Below are positions 1 through 5,558 of a stretch of 5,558 bases of DNA, piece after piece. The notes under the pieces are model-generated. The model was given only the letters and a program-made list of their open reading frames with translations. It was not told the origin of the DNA and searched no databases. Source of the stretch: Bacteroidota bacterium (lineage in GTDB: Bacteria > Bacteroidota > Bacteroidia > Bacteroidales > Prolixibacteraceae); NCBI GenBank assembly GCA_030695265.1, contig JAUYTA010000260.1, forward strand, positions 1-5,558. Reading direction: 5' to 3'. Within the stretch, counting starts at the first letter, position 1. Every line of letters begins with the position of its first letter. Both the position numbers and the translations under genes were made by a program.

Positions 1-614
1 AGAACCGGAGCAATTTCTCCATCGACCAAATCTCCGGCAAGTAAAACGATATCGGGTTTTTGTTCACGTATAATTTCAAGTAAACGCATTTCCCGCCGTT
101 CACCGATCAAAGCCCCCAAATGAATATCGGAAGCCAAAAGAATTTTGATTTCGGAAACGCCGGAAACCTTCTTATGAATGGTCAATGGTATTTCTTTTAC
201 ATGGATCCACAATGCATTGATATGACCTGCAATAACAACTACCGAAACCAATGAAACGACAATCAGCCCAAGCCGCAACTTCATGATTACAGAAAATATG
301 GGCAGAAAGTGAAAGAAATAATTGGCAATCCGAACCAGATCAATCAATACAGCTGCTATTGTAAAATACAACATGAAAGCCAGCCAGAATGCACCAATCC
401 GGTAAACCCATTCACTAAACGCTGATGAAAAAGTACGTTCCAGAACAGAACCTAATATAAACATCGGCACCAAAGTCCAGAAAACGACCATAAAAGTCCT
501 TCTCATTGTAAGGTTCAGTGAAAAAACCTGAAGTCCACGGACAAAAAGATAAAAGTTTGATGAAAGATAAATCAGGATAACAATACTGAAAAAAATCAAA
601 AAGGTGAAGCGCAT
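1..614 (-). CDS. Membrane-anchored calcineurin-like metallophosphoesterase (3' end beyond window)
   Basis: Reading from the ATG at 614-612 to the window edge gives 204 codons with no stop, so this is the N-terminal part of a longer protein. About four hydrophobic segments come first (roughly residues 3-24, 41-58, 73-94 and 112-130). A soluble domain follows from about residue 145. It carries the first two metallophosphoesterase signatures: SDIHLG (D163, H165, metal ligands) and GDLVDG (D195, bridging metal ligand). The GNHE and later His motifs must lie outside the window. The layout matches the YkuE/YaeI-like COG1408 phosphohydrolases of Bacteroidota, which are integral membrane proteins with a two-metal phosphoesterase domain. 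Substrates in this family are mostly unknown, though some relatives act on lipid-linked phosphates. The start follows the preceding stop codon by 35 bp with no Shine-Dalgarno sequence, only AT-rich sequence. No separate promoter is visible, so co-transcription with the upstream RecA1-like gene is likely. Confidence 0.9.
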   Translation of the reverse strand, partial: MRFTFLIFFSIVILIYLSSNFYLFVRGLQVFSLNLTMRRTFMVVFWTLVPMFILGSVLERTFSSAFSEWVYRIGAFWLAFMLYFTIAAVLIDLVRIANYFFHFLPIFSVIMKLRLGLIVVSLVSVVVIAGHINALWIHVKEIPLTIHKKVSGVSEIKILLASDIHLGALIGERREMRLLEIIREQKPDIVLLAGDLVDGEIAPV

Positions 615-649
615 GTTTCAGAATAAAAATTAGAAAGTGTTTAAACAGT

Positions 650-1294
650 TTACTCTTCGGAAGGTTCTACATCTTCCTCATTTTCCTCAATTTCAATCAC
701 TACCTCAATATTCATAAATTCGTTGGAATAACGCACAAGCCACTCAGTCAGTTCTCCGGCAAAGACTACCTTTTGCGATTTGGGAATACTTTCAGATAGG
801 CGATCGATTTGCAGGTAATTGATACTCTTAATTACCGATTCTGCATCGTCGATGACAAATATTTTAAGTGCACTAAGGTTCAATGCATACAACGAATAAA
901 GTTGGTTCAACCTTTTTGCTGTTCCGATCACAACATCCGATCCCATGTAAACCTTGTCCTTCTGGTCGTCAATTTTTTCATTGTCGCAGGCAGTGTTAAC
1001 ACGCAGATCGGTGTACTCTCCCAAACGTTCAAATTCAGCTTTCATTTCCAGGGCGATGTCCTTGTTTGGAACCACAATTACCGCTCTCGGAACATCATTC
1101 AGGGAAGCTTTCAGTTTATGGAGAATGCTCACCACAATGGTAGCTGTTTTACCTGCGCCTTTCGGGGCAATGCACATCAGGTCGTGACCGCTTTTAATGC
1201 GCGGAATACAAATCTGTTCCAATTCTGTTGATTCAGTAAATCCTTTTTCCTTCAGGACTTCCAGAAGCTGGGTATCGAGTTTTTCGTTAATCAT
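650..1294 (-). CDS. Single-domain, degenerate DEAD-box (RecA1-only) helicase-like protein
   Basis: This 214-residue protein aligns along its whole length with the first RecA-like domain of DEAD-box RNA helicases. The Q-motif region is at residues 18-26 (GFTESTELE), where the diagnostic Gln is Glu (E26). Walker A is intact (APKGAGKT, 43-50). Motif Ia is reduced to VPNKDIA (75-81) and motif Ib TPGR to GTAKR (124-128). Motif II is DDAE (149-152) instead of DEAD, and motif III SAT is replaced by AGE (179-181). The protein ends where the inter-domain linker would begin, with an acidic tail (10 of the last 18 residues are Asp or Glu). The second RecA domain with motifs IV-VI is absent, and the DNA downstream encodes a different protein. 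Nucleotide binding is plausible, but RNA unwinding as such is not expected. It could be a regulator, an RNA-binding scaffold, or a partner of a full helicase. No Shine-Dalgarno sequence precedes the ATG. Confidence 0.88.
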   Translation of the reverse strand: MINEKLDTQLLEVLKEKGFTESTELEQICIPRIKSGHDLMCIAPKGAGKTATIVVSILHKLKASLNDVPRAVIVVPNKDIALEMKAEFERLGEYTDLRVNTACDNEKIDDQKDKVYMGSDVVIGTAKRLNQLYSLYALNLSALKIFVIDDAESVIKSINYLQIDRLSESIPKSQKVVFAGELTEWLVRYSNEFMNIEVVIEIEENEEDVEPSEE

Positions 1295-1373
1295 CTGTAG
1301 TTGAGTTATTGGTAAATTCTATTTAAAGTTTTAATGCTATTTTTTTATAGCCTGATAAAGGTGATTTCCATTT

Positions 1374-1419
1374 CGTCCGAGTGAAGGTTCTCACTTTTTT
1401 CTACACTATTTCGCGGACG
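1374..1419. repeat. Nested inverted repeat in the leader region of the RecA1-like gene
   Basis: CGTCCG at 1374-1379 is the exact reverse complement of CGGACG at 1414-1419. Inside it, AGTGA (1380-1384) and TCACT (1391-1395) form a 5-bp hairpin with a 6-base loop that abuts the left outer arm. On the plus strand a T run (1396-1400) follows the inner hairpin, but no plus-strand gene ends here. On the minus strand the structure would lie about 80-125 bases before the start of the RecA1-like gene. It may be a leader structure or an incidental fold; the arms are short. Confidence 0.3.
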
Positions 1420-1439
1420 GATTCTTGTTTTACTTATTA

Positions 1440-1492
1440 CCCGGGGCGTTGCCCCGGGCTATTGATGTGACGCCCTTTCAGGGCTAAAACCC
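1440..1492 (-). repeat. REP-like double-hairpin intergenic element
   Basis: Two GC-rich hairpins sit in tandem in an otherwise AT-rich gap. The first is a perfect 8-bp stem, CCCGGGGC (1440-1447) with GCCCCGGG (1451-1458), closing a 3-base loop. The second is a 5-bp stem, GCCCT (1472-1476) with AGGGC (1480-1484), also with a 3-base loop. A 13-base AT-richer linker (1459-1471) separates them. Each hairpin borders a copy of GGGCTA (1456-1461 and 1481-1486). GGG at 1481-1483 can also pair with CCC at 1490-1492, giving an alternative fold. The arrangement resembles the REP/BIME-type elements mobilised by Y1-family (IS200-like, RAYT) transposases. From general knowledge, near-identical sequence occurs in many intergenic regions of Bacteroidota. 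Only one copy is in the window and no transposase is present. It lies about 70-120 bp past the mutS2 stop, where it could protect or shorten the mRNA 3' end, but no T run follows it on the minus strand. Confidence 0.65.
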
Positions 1493-1526
1493 AGCGCATA
1501 TTATCTGCAATTCACTATTTTTTTTC

Positions 1527-1551
1527 ACTGAAAACTGAGACTGAACACTGA
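1527..1551. repeat. Short tandem repeat array of ACTGA units
   Basis: ACTGA occurs four times, starting at 1527, 1534, 1540 and 1547, with periods of 7, 6 and 7 bases separated by AA, G and AC. On the minus strand it reads as TCAGT units starting 8 bases past the mutS2 stop codon. This is the style of the short tandem heptanucleotide repeats seen between genes in cyanobacteria and Bacteroidota. No function is evident; slipped-strand expansion is the likely origin. Confidence 0.5.
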
Positions 1552-1559
1552 CCACTATT

Positions 1560-4046
1560 TCATCCAAGCTCCACCACTGTAATTCCTGCCCCGCCAAACT
1601 GAACATGTTCGTCGCGAACTGATTTGACAATTGGTTCCGACTTCAAATAGTTTCGTATCATTTCTTTCAGGATACCGTTTCCTTTGCCGTGCAAGATTCG
1701 CAACTCACTAAAATCGAGCATAATGGCATCATCAATAAAAGACTGAATCGTTTGAACAGCTTCTTCTCCCCGTTGTCCGCGAACATCAATTTCGGTTTTG
1801 AAATTTAGCCGTTTCTCACTCAAACCTTTATTAATATTCGGCAAAGTCTGGTTATAAGTTCTTTGTACCTTTTTTGCTTCATTGTTGGTTATTTTCTGAA
1901 GCCTGTCGCGGCTCACCGATGTGCGAAGCTGCCCGAAAGCGACGACCGCATTTTTTTCATTCAGCTCCAGAATCTCACCCACATTTTGGTTTCCTGTCAT
2001 TAAAACCTTGTCGCCAATTTTCCAAACTTCAGGTTCCGGAACAATCACTTTCTGTACTGTTTCTTTCCTGACTGCCCGTTTTTCATTTCGGTGCGATTCT
2101 TTTTCCTTCAGTTTCTGAATCTTCTTATCGATAAATTCATCAGGAACATCAGTGATTTCCTGAACTTCAAGCTTAAATTCAGTCAGTTTCGCCCTGATTA
2201 ATTTGGTCTTTTCCTTATCCGCCTGACTTTCACGAATTTCAAAAATGGTATTTTCGATCCGTTTGTTGGCTTCAGCTAAAATACGTTCAGCATCCTGACG
2301 GGCTTTCAGCAAAATTTCCTTGCGCTGTTTTTCGAGCTGACCCAAATCAGTTTCATATTTTCCGGCCAATTCGTCGAGCGATTTCTCAACTTTCCGAATT
2401 TTCTCCCGTTTGGTTTCCCAATAGCGTTTGTCTCTGACGATATCGCGTAAATGTTTGTCGAAATTAATGTGATCCTTCCCGATTTTTTCGGTTGCCATCT
2501 GAAGGATACTTTCCGGTAGGCCAATTTTCCGTGCGATTTCGAACGCAAATGAGCTACCGGGTTTTCCAATATCGAGCTGAAACAATGGTTCCATTTTGGC
2601 TGAATCGTACATCATGGCCGCATTCTCAATTCCTTCGGACGAAGATGCAAAGTGCTTCAGGTTGGTGTAGTGAGTGGTAATTACGCCAAAAGTCTTCATC
2701 TGATCGAGCTGCGCCAGAATTGATTCGGCAATGGCGCCTCCCAGCATCGGTTCAGTACCGGTTCCAAATTCATCGATCAACACCAAAGTTTTTTCATTCG
2801 AATTCTTCAGGAAAAACTTCATGTTCATTAAATGCGAACTGTAGGTACTCAAATCGTTTTCAATGGATTGCTCGTCGCCAATATCGATAAACAGTTTCTC
2901 GAAAACGCCGGTCACGCTATTTTCTTTCACCGGAATCAGCAAACCGCACTGCAACATGTATTGCAGCAAACCAACCGTTTTCAGGCAAACTGATTTACCT
3001 CCCGCGTTGGGTCCTGAAATCAGCAAAATATGTTTTTTGGGCGTGAGCGTAATGTTCAGCGGAACTACTTTACGGTTTTCGCGGCGCAAAGCCAGCATCA
3101 GCAAAGGATGAACGGCACCCTCCCACTCCAGCTGGCATTTGTTTTCCATGTATGGTTTTATGCCATTGATATCGTTGGCATAAATGGCTTTGGCACGAAT
3201 AAAATCAATTTTGCCCAAAAACTCATAAGCCAACATCAAATCAGGCACATACGGACGAATATCGTTTGAAAAAATTGTCAGAATCTTAACAATTTCACGC
3301 ATTTCGGCATATTCCAGTTCGCGAATCTGGTTGTTTAACTCAACCACTTCAGCAGGTTCGATGTACGATGTTTTTCCGGTGGATGATTCATCGTGTACGA
3401 TTCCGTTCAGTTTGCGCTTAAAAGCTGATGCAACAGGAATCACCGCACGTCCGTCGCGAATGGCCACCGAAGCATCGTCCTCCACCAAACCATCGTCCTG
3501 CGCCTTTTTCAGGATGGCTTGCAGGCGTTTCGAAACTCCGGATTGTTTGCTGATTAATTCTTTGCGGATGCGCGACAATTCAGGCGAAGCATTGTCCTTT
3601 ATTTTTCCGTATTTATTCAGTATAAAGTCAATCCGTTCAATCACATACGGATAAACCTGAACATTGGACAAGAGGCGCTTCAGGCAAGGAAACTGTTCCT
3701 CCTTTGCTTGTTTCAGAAACCGTACAATTCCTGAAATCGTTTCAAGCGAACGTTTCAGGTCAAACAATTCCTGAATTTCAAGAAAACGGCCTTCAATCCT
3801 GATTTTTACGAGGGCTTCACGAAGGTCGAAATAAAAACTGGTGGGAAAATTCTCCATTTCGCGGAGAATGAATACAAATTCGTTCACCAGCGAAAGACCT
3901 TCTTTCAGCCGGTCAAAATCACTTACAAAGCGGATTTCATCTACCAATTCTTTACCTAAATCACTCAGGCAGCGACCTTTCAGCAACTCACGGATTTTAT
4001 CAAAACCTATCTTCGATTCAAAATTTTCAGGATATACCAGTTCCAT
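1560..4046 (-). CDS. mutS2: Endonuclease MutS2 / ribosome-collision rescue factor with Smr domain
   Basis: This is a complete 828-residue MutS2, the usual length for the family. Residues 1-300 form the MutS core (lever and clamp), lacking the mismatch-recognition domain of MutS. The ABC-type ATPase follows: Walker A GPNAGGKS (345-352), the signature region DEQSIENDLSTYSSHL (391-406), Walker B LVLIDEFGTG (421-430) with D425 and E426, and the switch His in TTHY (H459). A charged coiled coil spans about 530-660. A KOW/SH3-like segment spans about 675-719, with GDKV at 678-681. The C-terminal Smr domain (about 750-828) keeps IDVRG (753-757, with D754 in place in the usual LDLRG) and HGKGNG (786-791). 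Characterised homologues restrain homologous recombination (Helicobacter, Thermus) or split collided ribosomes (Bacillus subtilis); which role applies here cannot be read from sequence. The ATG is fixed by the family-typical N-terminus and sits about 20 bases after its own promoter element. All catalytic motifs appear intact. Confidence 0.97.
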   Translation of the reverse strand: MELVYPENFESKIGFDKIRELLKGRCLSDLGKELVDEIRFVSDFDRLKEGLSLVNEFVFILREMENFPTSFYFDLREALVKIRIEGRFLEIQELFDLKRSLETISGIVRFLKQAKEEQFPCLKRLLSNVQVYPYVIERIDFILNKYGKIKDNASPELSRIRKELISKQSGVSKRLQAILKKAQDDGLVEDDASVAIRDGRAVIPVASAFKRKLNGIVHDESSTGKTSYIEPAEVVELNNQIRELEYAEMREIVKILTIFSNDIRPYVPDLMLAYEFLGKIDFIRAKAIYANDINGIKPYMENKCQLEWEGAVHPLLMLALRRENRKVVPLNITLTPKKHILLISGPNAGGKSVCLKTVGLLQYMLQCGLLIPVKENSVTGVFEKLFIDIGDEQSIENDLSTYSSHLMNMKFFLKNSNEKTLVLIDEFGTGTEPMLGGAIAESILAQLDQMKTFGVITTHYTNLKHFASSSEGIENAAMMYDSAKMEPLFQLDIGKPGSSFAFEIARKIGLPESILQMATEKIGKDHINFDKHLRDIVRDKRYWETKREKIRKVEKSLDELAGKYETDLGQLEKQRKEILLKARQDAERILAEANKRIENTIFEIRESQADKEKTKLIRAKLTEFKLEVQEITDVPDEFIDKKIQKLKEKESHRNEKRAVRKETVQKVIVPEPEVWKIGDKVLMTGNQNVGEILELNEKNAVVAFGQLRTSVSRDRLQKITNNEAKKVQRTYNQTLPNINKGLSEKRLNFKTEIDVRGQRGEEAVQTIQSFIDDAIMLDFSELRILHGKGNGILKEMIRNYLKSEPIVKSVRDEHVQFGGAGITVVELG

Positions 4047-4064
4047 ACTTTTTTATTACGGGTG

Positions 4065-4072
4065 CAAAAGTA
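4065..4072 (-). promoter_or_regulatory. Bacteroidota-type -7 promoter element for mutS2
   Basis: On the minus strand this reads TACTTTTG, an exact match to the Bacteroidota sigma-ABfr -7 consensus TAnnTTTG. It lies in the 55-bp gap between the kelch gene stop and the mutS2 start, 18 bases before the ATG, so the leader would be only about 12-15 bases. I see no convincing -33 TTG at the usual 19-21 base spacing, so strength is uncertain. The A-rich stretch just before the ATG (4050-4056) would serve as an unstructured, Shine-Dalgarno-independent ribosome landing site, as is usual in this phylum. Confidence 0.55.
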
Positions 4073-4101
4073 CGAAGGAAATTTTGAATACTGCTTTTGA
4101 A

Positions 4102-5558
4102 CTATGGAGTAAACTCCCATAAATCATTTTTACCATTTCCGAACCCAATATAGGCTTTGTTGTAAACAACGGTAGCAGCACTGCCCGATCTGCCTCCTCC
4201 GGGAAAATCGGCCACTCGTTTCCATGTGTTTGTATCAGGATTATATTCGTAAAAATCAGAATAATAGGTTGTTTTCTCTCTAGTACTTTCCCCAAGTCCA
4301 ACATAACCTTTACCATTAATGGCAATACCAACAGCAAAGTATCTTTCAGGCCAGGGCAAATCAGCTATCCGGCTCCAATGATCAGCCGCAGGATTATATT
4401 TCCAGAATTTGCTGGTTGCTCCCTGATCAGTGTATCCGGTTCCAATGTATATTTCCCCATCAATTTCAAAACCTGTCATTCCGTACCAATATTTAAAACC
4501 AGTTACCGATTCACAAGTATTAATTTGCTTCCATGAATTGTTGGTTTGATTATACACAAAATAGGGAATTGAAGTTCCACCATCCCTAACCGATCCACCG
4601 AATAGGTATCCGTTTTCGCCAATGCCAACGCCAAAGGCAGAATTGAGTTCATATGCCATCGGGTTGGAACTGAAAAAGGGTTTAACATTGGGAATTATTT
4701 TCAGAATATTTTTGTCCGGGGAATACTCATAAGTTTCGAATTTATCAGAATTGATAATGTATGAGGATCCTGCTCCCCAATATGCTTTCTGGTTAATTGT
4801 AAATGCAAAGGTGTTTGACCGGAAACCTCCGGAAACAGAAGTCATTTTCAGCCATCCATCGGCTGCTGGATTGTACTGCCAAACATTGTTCACTGTTCCG
4901 CCGTGTTGTGGTGGTAAATAATAGTATGCCTTGTCGTAAATTGAATAAGCACAATTCGTTACGTTATTGATACTCGTTTCAGGGCAATCCTTTTTTCTTT
5001 TCCATTGAGAATAAAGTATGATAGGTTGATTGGAGGAAAATTCTTTCTTATTGATTATTCCGGATATTTTATTTTCTCCCAAACCAACTTCTGCAGGAAT
5101 TGTAAATTTTAGCTTTGTCCCTTTATAATAATAGATTAATATTGGGGTCTTCCCAATAAATAATTTGTCGACAACTTGTATTGCAGCATTAAAAGTTACT
5201 TCCAAATCTGTCAATATAGCGGCAGAAATTTTATTGATTTCTTTAATTTTTAGTGTATCAAGGATAAAATCGCCCTGATTGAACCAATTATCATGAATTT
5301 TTATTTTCAGAGTAACTTTTCCCGGCTTATTGTAACTTACCGGCAAGGTAATCATAAGTTCACTTTTGTCAGCACGGATAACTTTGCCTGGATAATCCCC
5401 GAAAAGTACCTGATAGGATTCTAAGTCACGGGTAAAAAAATCGCCTGTAATTTGAATTGAGTCACCATCTAATCCATGATTTGCATTCACTTGGTAAATT
5501 TCCGGATGCTTTCCGCCTTTGCTTTCAAATGATCTGATATTGCCGTAAACCAAATATT
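4102..5558 (-). CDS. IPT/TIG and kelch-repeat beta-propeller protein (5' end beyond window)
   Basis: The frame is open to the window edge: a TTG at 5553-5551 is preceded by an in-frame Tyr codon, so the true start and any signal peptide are outside. Residues are numbered from that TTG. Residues 17-104 form an IPT/TIG Ig-like domain (PEIYQVNANHGLDGDSI, then GDFF and ITLP). Residues 105-185 look like a second, divergent IPT domain (GLGENKISG). From about 200 to the end is a kelch propeller with six blades, at roughly 201-240, 249-288, 305-345, 358-399, 406-451 and 457-482. Blades show the hydrophobic-strand, Gly-Gly or Gly-x-Gly, Tyr-(6)-Trp pattern, as in YNPAADGW (227-234), YNPAADHW (386-393) and YNPDTNTW (437-444). 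The last blade stops at DLWEFTP, so closure must use a strand from elsewhere. Such proteins in Bacteroidota are usually exported or lipid-anchored and bind ligands or partners; no catalytic residues are visible. The gene ends with TAG, 55 bp before mutS2. Confidence 0.9.
   Translation of the reverse strand, partial: YLVYGNIRSFESKGGKHPEIYQVNANHGLDGDSIQITGDFFTRDLESYQVLFGDYPGKVIRADKSELMITLPVSYNKPGKVTLKIKIHDNWFNQGDFILDTLKIKEINKISAAILTDLEVTFNAAIQVVDKLFIGKTPILIYYYKGTKLKFTIPAEVGLGENKISGIINKKEFSSNQPIILYSQWKRKKDCPETSINNVTNCAYSIYDKAYYYLPPQHGGTVNNVWQYNPAADGWLKMTSVSGGFRSNTFAFTINQKAYWGAGSSYIINSDKFETYEYSPDKNILKIIPNVKPFFSSNPMAYELNSAFGVGIGENGYLFGGSVRDGGTSIPYFVYNQTNNSWKQINTCESVTGFKYWYGMTGFEIDGEIYIGTGYTDQGATSKFWKYNPAADHWSRIADLPWPERYFAVGIAINGKGYVGLGESTREKTTYYSDFYEYNPDTNTWKRVADFPGGGRSGSAATVVYNKAYIGFGNGKNDLWEFTP

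Noticed and set aside
638..647. Ten-base perfect palindrome TGTTTAAACA between the two downstream genes, as an operator
   Set aside because: About five palindromes of this length are expected by chance in a window this size, and there is no flanking symmetry.
809..1231. Plus-strand open frames of 140 and 77 codons (809-1231 and 954-1187)
   Set aside because: They lie antisense within the RecA1-like gene, whose minus-strand frame shows conserved motifs. Their products have no recognisable domain.
1336..1351. Inverted repeat GCTAT/ATAGC around a six-T loop, as a possible terminator
   Set aside because: The stem is 5 bp and mostly A-T, with the T run in the loop rather than after the stem, so it does not fit an intrinsic terminator.
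1295..1559. CRISPR array, tRNA or small RNA gene in the repeat-rich gap
   Set aside because: The repeats are too short and irregularly spaced for CRISPR, no cloverleaf can be drawn, and no promoter matching TAnnTTTG was found on the minus strand here.
4105..4120. Bulged hairpin over the last codons of the kelch gene, as a terminator
   Set aside because: The stem is six pairs with a bulge, lies upstream of the stop codon, and has no T run after it on the minus strand.
1874..4122. Several plus-strand frames of 62-107 codons and a minus-strand 87-codon frame (2306-2569) across mutS2
   Set aside because: All are shadows of the mutS2 frame, which is intact and motif-complete; none has a credible product or its own start context.
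4056..4688. Minus-strand frames 4056-4337 and 4503-4688
   Set aside because: They are out-of-frame shadows of the kelch gene. The kelch frame carries the repeat pattern throughout, so no frameshift needs to be invoked.
5551..5553. TTG as the start codon of the kelch protein
   Set aside because: The frame continues open to the window edge, no signal peptide follows the TTG, and a protein of this type should have one, so the real start is probably upstream of the window.

Overview
The window reads as a chromosomal segment of a member of the Bacteroidota, probably the order Bacteroidales or Marinilabiliales; the phylum is better supported than the order. The evidence is an exact Bacteroidota -7 promoter element (TAnnTTTG) just upstream of mutS2, the absence of Shine-Dalgarno sequences before the start codons, a MutS2 of the phylum's usual length and architecture, and a GC-rich double-hairpin intergenic repeat of a type common in these genomes. 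All four genes lie on the minus strand, so transcription runs from high to low coordinates.

In transcription order: (1) 5558-4102, the 3' part of a probably secreted or cell-surface protein with one clear and one probable IPT/TIG (Ig-like) domain followed by a six-blade kelch propeller; its 5' end is outside the window. (2) 4101-4047, a 55-bp gap holding the mutS2 promoter. (3) 4046-1560, a complete mutS2 with MutS core, ATPase, coiled coil, KOW/SH3-like segment and C-terminal Smr domain. (4) 1559-1295, a 265-bp gap packed with small repeats: an ACTGA short tandem array, a two-hairpin REP-like element, and a nested inverted repeat. (5) 1294-650, a 214-residue protein that is exactly one DEAD-box RecA1 domain with most helicase motifs degenerated and an acidic tail. 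(6) 614-1, the 5' part of a membrane-anchored calcineurin-like metallophosphoesterase with four predicted transmembrane segments; its 3' end is outside the window.

Functionally this looks mostly like core genome: mutS2 is a recombination and translation quality-control factor, and the phosphoesterase is a membrane enzyme of unknown substrate. The RecA1-only protein and the phosphoesterase are 35 bp apart and could be co-transcribed. There is no sign of a defence island, mobile element carrying a transposase, CRISPR array, tRNA or rRNA. The items most worth a second look are the degenerate single-RecA helicase relative, the REP-like element and tandem repeats around it, and the sharp composition change inside the kelch gene. 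I see no evidence that these form one new multi-gene system.
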